From Siphonodentalium dalli (taxonomy: Eukaryota; Mollusca; Scaphopoda; Gadilida; Siphonodentaliidae): 64,000 nt of DNA. Below are positions 1 through 10,883 of the stretch, in pieces (position 1 is the stretch's first letter; every line of letters begins with the position of its first letter). The position numbers and the translations under genes were made by a program. Under the pieces are notes generated by a model that saw nothing but the letters and a program-made list of their open reading frames with translations, was not told the DNA's origin and ran no database searches. Location of the stretch: contig CP136068.1 in assembly GCA_032622095.1 (NCBI GenBank), positions 163,763,465 to 163,827,464 of the forward strand, written 5' to 3'.

Positions 1-540
1 ACTGACTCAAATTCGTTGAAGCCGGGGTATACTATTTCCATTTCCTGCAAAAATTATTTCTCTCAAAGCAGACTCAAGGTTGGGGCATTCTAACAAAAAG
101 TGTATTTCCGACTCAACACCGGTATTACAGAGCAAAAAAAAAATTTTGTCTTCATCTAGATCTATATACCTACATCTTACAATTTCTAGATTATGAGCGC
201 TTATTCGAAATGTTGTCATAAGTACAGTTGCCCTATATATGTGGGGCTCTGAAAATATATGCTTCTAGTTTAATGTCATTTTTTAATACATGTAATCTGT
301 ATGTTCTCAGTTTGTTACCATATTTTTATTTGGTCTGTCATCTTGTAGTTCTGTTCTCCATTGGGAATTTATTTTACGTTTGAGACCACCATATACTGAT
401 GTTTTAATTTCTCCTTTGGATATGCATATGCCCGTAGCTGACAAAATACTACGTTCTATATCATATCTTAGCTTATTACCTTTTTCCTCGCTTCAGGTCG
501 GCCATTTTTAATGCGTGATACTCATCATGCCAACGGTTAA
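1..540 (-). pseudogene. LINE reverse-transcriptase C-terminal remnant
   Basis: On the minus strand, 219 to 7 reads as about 70 residues with the pattern seen after the reverse transcriptase of many invertebrate LINEs: FRISAHNLEIVRCRYI, then a C-x-N-T-G segment, then EIHFLLECP, which resembles the terminal Cys/His zinc-knuckle region. Further upstream on the same strand (about 230-500) are frame-broken pieces resembling the linker that precedes it, for example a DDRPNKN stretch. No long open frame joins the pieces and the window edge cuts the 3' end. It is a dead fragment, not a host gene. The clade cannot be named. A homologous stretch seems to recur near 34480-34570. Confidence 0.6.
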
Positions 541-786
541 ATTGGGCAGATGAATACCGAGTTAAAGGCCCATTTAATTTTCGAGTCACCGATTAATTTT
601 TTTATAGTTCTTGATATACGGTTTTATTAACAACGTATACATAAATTATGATTAAAATACTATAAATCATCATCATTTGGAACGTCTGTGTCTCAGAAGG
701 TGCCCATAGAGTAATATACAATAGCCGAAATCATAGAAACATTTCCACCGTCTCGTTCCAAGAATGCAATATAATTAATACTAAGA
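541..786. other. upstream region of gene copy 1, paralogous to 33650-33880
   Basis: No coding potential. Its reverse complement matches the region upstream of the minus-strand gene copy 3 closely (the accgattaatttttttatag segment and the cctctgagaca-type segment recur). It is therefore the shared 5' flank of the duplicated gene, and may hold its promoter and a 5' non-coding exon. I could not recognise a TATA box with confidence. Confidence 0.5.
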
Positions 787-1185
787 TACCTTACTAGTAA
801 TTAAATTCGCGCAGTACTATTTTTCGCTCAGTTTTAAATTCGCGCACTTTAATTCGCGCACCAATCTGTGTGTGCTTTCATGCTAATGCAATCTAGACTA
901 TGTTAATTTCTTACAAGCATTTCAACATCGTCGATGTTACCATGATTTGTATGTCGCTTGGCATTTAATAATGGTTATGAATTGTTTGATATTGTATGTA
1001 TAGGCGTAATTGTCTATTCAGTGTCCAACGTTTCGTAATGTGTGTAACTTATCAACATAACTCTCTTGTTTTCCCTGTGGTATATTTAAAATTCAGAGTC
1101 GTACTATATTACGCTCAGTTTTAAATTCGCGCTCCGACGGGTGCGCGAAAAATAGTACTGCGAGAATTTAAATACGAGTAAGGTA
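787..1185. mobile_element. 395 bp TIR miniature element with TA target duplication
   Basis: The element spans 789-1183 and is bounded by TA at 787-788 and 1184-1185. Its ends are about 40 bp imperfect inverted repeats starting CCTTACT(A/C)GTA and running through a cagtactatttttcgc segment. The interior has no open frame. The paralogous flank of gene copy 3 lacks it: near 33631-33641 the reverse complement reads aagatatagag uninterrupted, which is the exact pre-insertion site. A TA duplication fits the Tc1/mariner group, but no transposase is present to confirm this. Confidence 0.85.
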
Positions 1186-1435
1186 TAGAGTTATTCCATT
1201 TCCATTGCAGATAATACACTTTGCACTACAATCCAGATGAAACTTAACAACAAATAACACGTCGGCACTTCAACAAAAACAATATGTTCACAACTTCACA
1301 GTTTATTTCGCCGGATAAGTTTATTATACAATGTTTTGGAGCTTCCTCTTTCAAATGGTATTTAATATGGCATATATTTAATATAATGTGATCTAGGGGT
1401 TCGAAAACTAAGTGAGCCTTTAACATGTACAGAAT

Positions 1436-1611
1436 GGTATAAACCCCGCGTATCGCCTGGAAATGGTATAAAACCCCGTGTATCGACTGGAAATGGTATA
1501 AACCCCGCGTATCGCCTGGATATGGTATAAACCCGCGTATCGCCTGGAAATGGTATAAACCCCGCGTATCGCCTGGAAATGGTATAAACCCCGCGTATCG
1601 CTAGCAAATGG
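1436..1611. repeat. minisatellite, about 28-30 bp unit, six copies
   Basis: Six head-to-tail copies of a unit beginning ggtataaaccccgcgtatcg and ending ctggaaat, with small indels. The equivalent place upstream of gene copy 3 (about 33360-33395, reversed) has a single related unit, so the array expanded after the copies separated. Open frames through it are repeat artefacts. Confidence 0.9.
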
Positions 1612-1742
1612 CCAAATTCCAGCGTAATAAAAAGAGAGGGGGTAAATCCCGCGTAACAAAAAGAGAGGGGATAAATCCCGGGTTCATTAGTGAATTACTT
1701 CGTATGCTTTATTTATTTAAATTCTCTTTTCAGTTAAAACAC

Positions 1743-2192
1743 ATGAAAATGCGTACAGTAATAATTCTTGCTATATTTTGCGTTGCTGCAGTCCATGGCT
1801 ACGCTCATGCTGGGAGTAATGGCGGCCGACCATATGCAGCTAAGCGTTCACAGCTAATTAGAAGAAATGAATAGAGGCTAGCCAGATTGAACGACTTAGC
1901 CAACGAACTGGAGGCAAAACGCGGAATGGGAGACGAACATACTGAGGAAGACGGAGAAGAAGCTGAATACCCATTGAAGACGATCATGGAAGTTTGCGTG
2001 CGCATGGAAAAGAATGAAGACATCAGTAAAACCATCGAACATATGGGAGATTTAATCAGTGACGTGAAGGAGAAGTACCCGGATGAGGAGTTCCCCGCCC
2101 CTTCACAGCAAAAGGTGGAAGAATTATTCGGCGAAATGTGTACCAGCATCAAGACATTCCTCCAAGATGCGTACCCGGACATATTGAGTTAG
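1743..2192 (+). pseudogene. small secreted acidic protein, copy 1, with in-frame nonsense codon
   Basis: ATG at 1743 (second ATG at 1749) opens a signal peptide, MRTVIILAIFCVAAVHG, followed by a variable stretch with basic pairs (AAKRSQLIRRNE). TAG at 1872-1874 then interrupts a frame that otherwise runs to TAG at 2190. The other copies read GAG (Glu) here, so this is a single G-to-T nonsense change. The remainder holds the conserved acidic region (ELEAKRGMGDEHTEEDGEE), two cysteines (in MEVCVRM and GEMCTSI) and the C-terminus DAYPDILS. A 3' splice site (ctcttttcag, ending 1733) lies 9 bases before the ATG, as in copies 3 and 4, implying an intron in the 5' UTR. I do not recognise the family. 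The product would be a 43-residue fragment unless the stop is read through. Confidence 0.8.
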
Positions 2193-2475
2193 GGTATGTA
2201 TACACATATACTGAGTTGGTGTACGTACACATATATACTGAGTTAGGGTATGTATACACAAATACTGAGTCGGTGTACGTACACGCACTTACATATATTT
2301 CTGTTGATGTACGTACACGCATGTATATACCGAGATGGTGTACGACACATATATACCGAATTAGTGTACACATACATTCTGAGTTATGGTACGCACACAT
2401 ATATATTGAGTTAGTGTACACACACATATACTGAGATCATGTGCGTACATACATATATATTGCGGTTGTGTGCGT
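2177..2475. repeat. minisatellite beginning at the stop codon of gene copy 1
   Basis: Degenerate units of about 27-32 bp containing actgagttrgtgtacgtacacatat. The first unit overlaps the last codons of the gene (acatattgagttagggtatg), so the array looks as if it was seeded by the coding end. Tyr/Val/His-rich frames read through it on both strands and are artefacts. The array is repeated at 16464-16762, and related arrays lie beyond the stop codons of copies 3 and 4. Confidence 0.85.
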
Positions 2476-2504
2476 ACCCATGTACCCATGTACGCGTACG
2501 ACTT

Positions 2505-3070
2505 TGGCGGGTCCTGTTAATGTGCTATGATGTTGATGGGACCCGTTAAGATGCTGTTGATGGGTCCTGTTAAGGTGATATGATGTTGATGGGTCCTGTT
2601 AATGTTATATGCTGTTGATGGGTCCTGTTAAGGTGCTATGATGTTGGTGGGTCCTGTTAAGGTGCTATGATGTTGGTGGGTCATGTTAAGGTGCTATGGT
2701 GTTGGTGGGTCATGTTAAGGTGCTACGATGATGATGGTTCATGTTAATGTGCTATGATGTTGGTGGGTCATGTTAAGGTGCTATGGTGTTGGTGGGTCAT
2801 GTTTAGGTGCTATGATGTTGGTGGGTCATGTTAAGGTGCTATAATGTTGGTGGGTCATGTTAAGGTGCTATGTTGGTGGGCCTTGTTAAGGTGCTATGAT
2901 GTTGATAGGTCATGTTAACGTGCTATGATGTTGGTGGGTCATGTTAAAGTGCTACGATGTTAGTGTGTCATGTTAAGGTGCCATGATGTTGGTGGGTCAT
3001 GTTTAGGTGCTACGATGTTCGTGGGACACGTTAAGGTGCTACGAGGTCGGTGGGTCATGTTAAGGTGCAA
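2505..3070. repeat. minisatellite, about 29 bp unit, roughly 19 copies
   Basis: Units based on ggtgggtcatgttaaggtgc followed by tatgatgtt, with many variants. No coding capacity. The same array is present in unit 2 at 16792-17352. Confidence 0.9.
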
Positions 3071-4593
3071 GACTTATCTTCATAGATGAGTATTCCCATC
3101 AAATAAGATTCACTTAGGCCTTATATCGCGGTGTGATTGTGATTAATTTCGCTCCAGACATGCACAAGCGTTCACCGAAAGAGTGGGTCCTATAGTCCTA
3201 TAGCTGGAAATTCCGTGTATAAATTAGGTTAGTCATGCATCATGGCATGTGAGAAATAAGTGATTCACAATGCAAGCAGACTACGAGCTCACCACCTCAG
3301 ACTTAAAACCTAAATAAAACTTTTAAAAGAAGTTACTTTTGTACAAATTATTATAGAATATAAACTCCCATCACAAAACTGAAAGTATTTAAAAGTCGAT
3401 AGACTGTTTGGTTTCTGACGAGGGGGGGGGGAGTATTCTACTGAAATTAACCATTATATTATTGACGCTATGTGCGCAATCCGATCGAGAAGCTTGTTGA
3501 TTTCTTCATGTTCATTTCATTCATAAAATGTCATCATGTCGATTTCAACGAAACTGGACGAACAACGTCATCATGCAGCTTTCACCATTGACGCGATAAC
3601 CTGAATGTATCTTCTGCTTTGTTCATAAGTATGTGTTCCTTGTCGATTCATGAAAACATAAGGATATTTAAGGATTATCAGAGTCACGTATGAACTATGT
3701 AATATTAGGATAATTTAAACGCGATATAATAACGTTTGCATGATTTATATTTTAGGCCACTCCAATGCAAATATTTGACAGTCCTTAATATGTCATAATT
3801 ATGTTCTCAATAACATGTAAACCGCCGCTACGAATAAACTTCACTGTGCATAATTCCGATAGTAACTCCCCTCATTTTGGAACGCTTGCAATTGAAAGAC
3901 ATACGTTTATTTCCAATTACGAATTAATGCTTTACGCCCACCGGTCTACAGTGCGACATAAGTGGTCACTAAAATTCAAAACACCAGTGTCGTGTTAGTC
4001 ACTGTTAGATAATAATTGTTGACGTCACATAAGTAGATATAGTCTATATACGACCCAAAGCGTCCGTACTTTGCAAAACTTTGCGACAGTTGGCAATTTA
4101 GAACTTAACAATTTAATTAACGACACTTGACCGGAAAACAATTTGGTTAAAAACTTTGCATTTTATTTCTACAAGAAGTAAATTTGATCACAAACACTGA
4201 ACATAAGTAAGAATTACTGTCTACATAAAACACAAGCAAGAATAAATAATGTAGATAATTTAAGATCTATAAAACGTTCAAAAACAGAATCTATTCAAAA
4301 GTGCATGTGATAGTTTTTATGTTGTAATAAGATTCCATTTTTCAGATATCATGTATATTTATTATGTAAAACTTTAATGTTTAATGGTGACAGAATGTAT
4401 GAAAATAAAATAAATTATAACAAAATATTCTAACTTAGAACATACCAAGGCTATAGTTGAACATTCATAACTGATCGCAAATGTCAGTAATATCTTGAGA
4501 GAATGAATAAGAAAATATTCTACCTGTTGTTCTAAAACAACAAATTTCTCACTTTTAACAATGATTGCTGTAACAAACTATCACTAAAAGTAC
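3071..4593. other. non-coding, AT-rich, no gene seen
   Basis: About 1.5 kb of AT-rich sequence between the minisatellites and the LINE insertion. It has a G-run at 3421-3431. The only open frame (3801-3998) is short, without family resemblance, and conserved between the two units only because the whole segment is duplicated. Confidence 0.6.
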
Positions 4594-4604
4594 AACCTAC
4601 TTTT
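4594..4604. repeat. target-site duplication of the Tx1-like LINE, 3' side
   Basis: AACCTACTTTT here and again at 12156-12166 flanks the LINE. Unit 2 has it once, at 18875-18885, with matching sequence on both sides. The T-rich end merges with the poly-A (here poly-T) tail of the element, so its length could be 7 to 11 bp. Confidence 0.85.
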
Positions 4605-5054
4605 TTTTTCTCCTTTTTTTTTTCTTTTTTTTTTAAAGTTTTTATTGATCAAGATTAAATGTATATAAATATTGTAACAAGATTTGCAAAAAAAGATCAC
4701 ACACTAACTCTTTCATCCCCATCTATCAGTAACTTGCATACATCCTTTCGCTCACATGCTCTTTCACTCATCGCGACAAGTTTATAATTATACACGTTTC
4801 TGGTATGGGTCCCGCAAGCTATGTTAGACATATGTTTAGTCAAAGAGCTAATATCGGTAGGTTCAATGCTTATAAGATATTAATTGTGTATATATAGCTC
4901 TTTGCTGAGTATAATGGGATTTTGATTGATGTTGAAATAAGATTTTCCCTTTCTGGTGGGTCAACTCGGCGGTTTTTCGGCACTTATTCCTCTGGTCAAT
5001 ACTTGTGAGTTGGAGAGGTAAACTAGGATTTTGGTGGGAACGATATTTGATACA

Positions 5055-8000
5055 TCATGGTTTGTTTGCTTCTGACGTTTTGTTAAGAGCTTCAATGATT
5101 AAAAACCAGTTTTTCTCAAAAGAGGGTAATTTCATTTGGCACTGTGCCAACAATTTCTCCAGTAAATATCTAGATTGTAGTTCTGATAGAAAGGATTTTA
5201 GTGATAACATATCAGGATTAAATTTAGTTTTGTATATGTATTGTTTTATCAGTAGCCAAAACAGATTCATCATAGAGTTACCGCCCATTGATAGGGATCC
5301 AAGAATTGCAATCTTTCTTGTGGCTAACAAGGCGATACCATTTGATTTGCACCAAATAGTAACATCATTTATAAAGTTTTTTTTACAAGCGGACAGTCCC
5401 TAAAAATATGGGATATATCTTCAGTTGTTGTGCCACAGCGATTACATAAATCATTTTGTTCTAGGTTGACCATTTTAAGAAATTTCTTTGTGGAAAGTAT
5501 TCTATGATTAATTCTATATTGTAACCACCACATTTTCGTGTCAGGCGTCGTGGTGAAAGCAAGCCGGTTGTAGTTTTCCCATTGAATGTCATTATCCTCA
5601 AATTCAGCCTGCCATTTTGTATGGGATTTTGGTACGATATTCATTGAATTTAAAATTTTGTAGAAGTCCTGTCCACCATGAGTATTGTTCAATGGGATAA
5701 AAAAATTACTTGGAAGGAAAGGGCTTTCAATACGAAATAAGGGATGGTTGAGCTTATGTGACATAGCTATTATTTGTTGGCGGATGCTGTTCATTGTCAG
5801 AAAATCTGTACGTATATGATAACATTCGAATAAAGATTGTTCTGTGTGTAATATGCCACCTCTTTGAAACAAGTCATTTACATATATAATTCCTTTTTTT
5901 CGCCATGAAAAAAAATTAATGGTATGTCCTTCCAGTTTTATATCGGGGTTGTTCCAAATAGTGCATGCCTGAAACGATTTTGTTTCTTATTTTTTTCTAA
6001 CATATTTGCAAAAGCCAGTAATACGTCATGCCAGAAAGGATTGTTCACGACACTAGCTTTGTTTTTTAGAAAAACATGGTTGTATGTCAGAAATAGGTGG
6101 TCTTTGGTGATAGGAAGGTCGGTTAGGGGTGTCCATTTTGAACTTTTCAATAACAATCGTCTCACCCAAGTTATTTTCATTGACATGAGGAAATTGTTTA
6201 CATCTACCATTTTCATTCCACCGTGAGAGTGGTCTTGACAGACGAGTTTTCTTTTTACTCGGTCCCGCTTGGAATTCCAGAGAAAATTGAATAGTATTTT
6301 TTCGAGTTTGGTCATGAAATTGTTGTTGGGGTTAGGTAATGCGATGAATAGGTGAGTTAATTTGGGGATAATGATGGATTTTATAACTGTTATACGACCA
6401 AATGGGGTAAGTAGTCGATGATTCCATGTTTCTGTTAATCGTTTAATTTCATTCAGCTTATTTTCAAAATTAATCGACATTTTGTTTAAAGTAGTATTAA
6501 AGTTGATTCCAAGAAGATTAAATGAGTCAGCAAATGTGAGATGAAGGTCCGGACATATATTTTCTTGCCGCCCCACCATTGATCCAATCCACGACGCCTG
6601 ACACTTACTCGCATTGAGATTGAGTCCCGATATTTTAGCAAAGGCATTTAGGGTGGAATAAGCCTCACTCAGACTACTTTCGGAACCGTCTAGAATAAGT
6701 GTCGTGTCGTCTGCGTACTGCGTTAACTTAAATTCAAAACCATCGAGGGTAATTCCTTTGATTTTTTTTATTATTTCTAATCATGAGAGCTAGGATTTCT
6801 GCGCAAATCAAAAAAATGTACGGAGATATAGGATCGCCCTGCCGACAGCCTCGACCTAGTGTGAAACATTGTGATATGTGCCCATTTATGAGTAAGGAAG
6901 AGTTAATATTCGTATAAAATATTGAAATCCATTTTTTTATCGTTTCTCCAAAGTTGAAAAATTCAAGACATTTGTGCATGAATTTCCACGATACAGAGTC
7001 AAATGCTTTCTCAAAATCTAAAAGTAGTAAGAGGCCAGGAATTTTCTTCAAGTTAGTTTGGTATATAAGATCATAAATCAGTCGTGTATTGTCTCCTATG
7101 TATGCCTTCAAGAAACCCGTTTGGTCCTCGTTAATGATATGGGGGAGAACTTGTTTCATCCGCTGAGCTATACATGCAGATGCCAGCTTATATGAGCTGT
7201 TCAATAAGGTAATCGGTCTCCAATTTTTTAGAAGATGTCTGTCTTTGTCTTTTTTGGGGAGAAGAGTTATAATTCCTTGTTTTTGTGTAATGGAGAGCTC
7301 TCCTGATTTATAGGACTCATTGAGAGATTCACATAAAATAGGCCCAAGCTTTCGCCAGAAAAATTTCCAAAATTCATACGGAAATCCATCCAATCCACAT
7401 GTCTTACCATTCTTTGTTTGTTTTAATACTGCAGACAGTTCATGTATGGTGATTGGCCCTTCTATACTATCTGAAATATCTTTATTTAGTTTCAAAACGT
7501 TATTGTCGAAAGTGGCAAAATGTGTCTCGGATTGAGTAGGGCATTTTGAAGCGTATAAAGTTTGATAAAAGTTACGAGTTTCTTTAATAATGTCATTTTG
7601 GTAGGTTAATAATTTCCCATTTGAGTCTATCAGATTGGTCAGGGTTTTCGATATATAATTACGCTTTTCCAAATTTAAGAAATATTTTGTTGGTTTTTCG
7701 CCATCCTCGATCCATTTTACTCTAGATCTTATCATTGCACCCATTGTAGCTTCCTTTCTCATATCCATTAACTCGTCATCGACTTTTTGTATCTCTTCCA
7801 GAAGTTTCACCTTCTGTTCAATGTCCGACCCATTCCTATCAACCAATTCGGTAAGATCATATTTAGCTTTCTGTAGATATTCTTCTTTTGATTTACGATC
7901 TCGTTTTCTGTTTGAAGAGTAAGCAATGGTAGCCCCTCTTATATCCAATAAAAGTGAATCTAGAAAAAGTCTTTTGCTGATATCACATTTACAAGTATGA

Positions 8001-8860
8001 TGAGGGGAACTATCTAATTCGTCTGTAGTGTAGTTGTATCGAATCTTATTGGTTTCAATGAGCTCATTCATCATATCGATATATGTTTTGTCTCGTAGAA
8101 GTGAAAGATTAAATTTATAAAAACCGTGACCCTTCTGGTGAGTATTTAATGTTAGTGATAATGTTATAATCGAGTGATCGGATCTATATCCCGGCAGTAT
8201 GTTTGGTTTCTCTCCAATTAGGCTTAAAATATCATCTGATACGAGGAAATAGTCTAGCCTCGCCATTTTTATAGGTGACCTTCTTCTCCAAGTGAAACGC
8301 TTAAGTTCTTTATTATTGGATCTCCATACATCAATTAGTTCGAGCCTATCGACAAGACTATGCACCGCCTCTTGTGCGCGTGGACTGTTTGTATGTGTAT
8401 AGTTAAAAGTATCGGACGTTTGATTTTGAACCAAATTCCAATCACCACATATTACGATTTGAGTATTGCCTATTTTAGTAATTGCTTTTTGCAGGTTATG
8501 GTAAAATTCTGGGTTATCGTTATTTGGCCCATAAATATTAGCCAAACTAATTCTCACATTTTGAATGGTGATATCCAAAATGATATAATTTCCGCCAGTA
8601 TCTTTCAGAGATTCGTTTATGTGGAAATCTAAATTTGTATTGAACAGAATTGCTACTCCACGAGAATTTGATTTAAAAGATGCTATTTCTGTTTTGGAGC
8701 CCCATTCGGCTGAAATAATTTTTTCCATATCTTTTGTAAAATGTGTATCTTGTAGACATACTATAGACGGTTTCAAATCTTTCAAGTGTCGAAAAACATC
8801 GCGACGCTTAGTAGTTTCGTTCAGCCCTCGACAGTTTGAAGAAATAATTTTTACAGACAT
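5055..8860 (-). pseudogene. LINE ORF2 protein (endonuclease plus reverse transcriptase), three frameshifts
   Basis: It starts at ATG 8860. Endonuclease motifs: SSNCRGLN, LQDTHF (Asp where most LINEs have Glu), YGPNN, CGDWN, RLDYFLVS and SDHS. Reverse-transcriptase motifs: NWRPITLLN, LDFEKAFDSVSW and RGCRQGDPISPYIF. The frame breaks at an eight-base homopolymer (plus-strand T at 6762-6769). With one base fewer it continues through ITLDGFEF and QYADDTT (catalytic YADD at 6706-6717). A second break lies in about 5943-5990. The third is at another eight-base run (5377-5384), after a terminal zinc knuckle (CNRCG, then HIFRDCP, about 5440-5400). The last segment ends at 5055. Apart from these breaks there is no other stop, so the copy is young or the breaks are sequencing errors at homopolymers. 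The protein would nick target DNA and copy the element RNA onto it. Confidence 0.88.
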
Positions 8861-10883
8861 GAGCAGACGTTAGTACGCAGACGTCCAACCAATCGACCAC
8901 CAAGGGCGGAAAAGACTTCAACTGAAATTCTTAATGTGGAAGTTATACAGGAGTATACCGAAACGTGTAAAAAATAACCAATGTCACTTGCACTCACACC
9001 CTCCTTACATACCATGCTGAAAGAAAAACACATACATATAATAATAATAAAGATGATCGATACAAATATAATTTCTGTATTCCGGTGTTCGGTTATCATC
9101 GTGCCTCGATGTGCCGAGGCCACCCTGGTGTGGCATGCCAACATATAAGCAGTCGGTTAATCATTTAAGTAGTACATCGTATAAGTATGTTCCCTATTCT
9201 GTATTTGTGTATTTGTACACAAATATATTTTTTGCACATTAAATGAGTAACGATGTGAAGACAGATAGACAAACGAACAAGTGAACAGACATATGTCGAT
9301 TGTGTAAAAACAACTCGGCCTTGTTTTGTAACTCACCAAAAATCGATAATTGCTGAAATTCCTATGTACAACACGTGACATGTAATGCTATTGACCCTAA
9401 TAAGTGATGTCAGACCAAGATAGTTGACCCATTTTGCGGCCAAGCAGTTCAAAGGAAATTTCACTGACCACACGTAATCCTCGTGTTTAGTCTGTTTGTT
9501 GACCATAATATCGCTGTGTTGTTTCGTAATGGATGTGAAAATTATCAGTGCAATTTCTATGGAATTTAATCTTATATATCAGGATTATTCCAAATGGACA
9601 TTAAGTTTTCTGCAATGTGTGGTGAGTTTGTCTTTCATATTAACACTGATTAAGAGCTTGGCAAACCGACTATACACATATATAGGTAATTTCAACATCT
9701 ATGTAAACAAGAAAAGTGAAACTTGTAGATTGCCAGTCAATGAAAAGTTTTGAGTTGACAAGTAATGAATATCTATACATAATATGTATATAACTGTATC
9801 TGGCAACTCAGATTTTTAATGTACCAGTCTTAGTATGTGTCCACATGTATGCAATTTTGGACAACTCAAATATATACTCTTTCATGGACACCATTATTGT
9901 CGGTGTGGTCGAGATGTGCATGATTTTTGGGTAACATTCTCACATAAGTTGCACAATAATCTGGTCATCTGCGTTATCCATTGTGATATATTAGATAATT
10001 ATTAAATTATTAGTGTAATCCATTCAAATCGATTGGGCGTTCATGTGGCAGGTACTGAGTACACATTCCCATGCAGATCCCTGAAGCAAAAGTTTGATAT
10101 GGTATTTTGAGATTACCCCATTCTTCATCATTTGCTCCAGAGATCAGCAAGACAATCCATATTTATAGCCTGTCACGTGACACCCTGGTTAGGCGAGTTA
10201 TATATATATATATAAAGCCACATTGATAAATATGTCATTGTACATGCTAATTATAAATAAACACAATTATCCCAACAAAAAGCCCAAGTATTTACATGAT
10301 GCACAAAGAAAGTGTACATTTTTTATGAATCAATAACAATGCACATGAAGTTCACCATCCTCTGACAGTTCTTATTTAGATGTTTTGCATGGAACACAAA
10401 ACAAATTTCATGTAAGGTTACACCTTAACAGTTTTAACACTTGATTGATACCTATTTCTGCTCTAAATTTGACTTGTTTGTCATACAACAAATTTCTCAA
10501 AAGTCTGCTCAGATTCAATTGTTATGAAAATGTCTTTGCGAAATAGTAAGTTAGTCCATTCAGAGATTATAGAGGGAGGAGTCGAGTAGTAAATCTCGAA
10601 TTTGGATGCCCATGCAAATCCCTGGAGAAAAAGCTGTTTATGATGCAGACTGACAGTACTTGTATGCCATTATTCAGCTATTGCTCCTGAGATCAGCCTG
10701 GGAACCCCCATTCGAAATTGGTAGTGTGACAGCCAGTATCATCATTTTTAAAATAGACTGAATATTTACATGATGTACTTGGAATGTTTACATGAAGCAT
10801 TATTATATTACTAGAGACTTTCCAACATAATGACAATTCATATTTTCGTGAACAAAATTAGACAACCCCTGTAGATTTGCAAA
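8861..10883. other. 2 kb spacer between LINE ORF1 and ORF2
   Basis: No open frame resembles a protein family. It is unusually long for an inter-ORF region. Two diverged direct copies of about 140 bp lie inside it (about 10040-10170 and 10595-10735; both contain cccatgca(a/g)atccctg and a downstream gagatcagc segment). A nested non-coding insertion is possible, but I see no terminal repeats that delimit one. Confidence 0.5.

Noticed and set aside
1805-2182. 125-residue minus-strand frame over gene copy 1 (and equivalents over the other copies)
   Set aside because: Antisense shadow of the conserved mature region; it has no signal peptide and follows the sense frame's codon pattern.
2138-2434. 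98-residue Tyr/Val-rich open frames after gene copies 1 and 2
   Set aside because: They read through the degenerate gtacgtacac array and out of frame into the gene end; no independent start signal.
8851-9144. 97-residue frame with a hydrophobic stretch upstream of LINE ORF2
   Set aside because: In the LINE spacer, no similarity to element proteins, and composition typical of AT-rich non-coding DNA.
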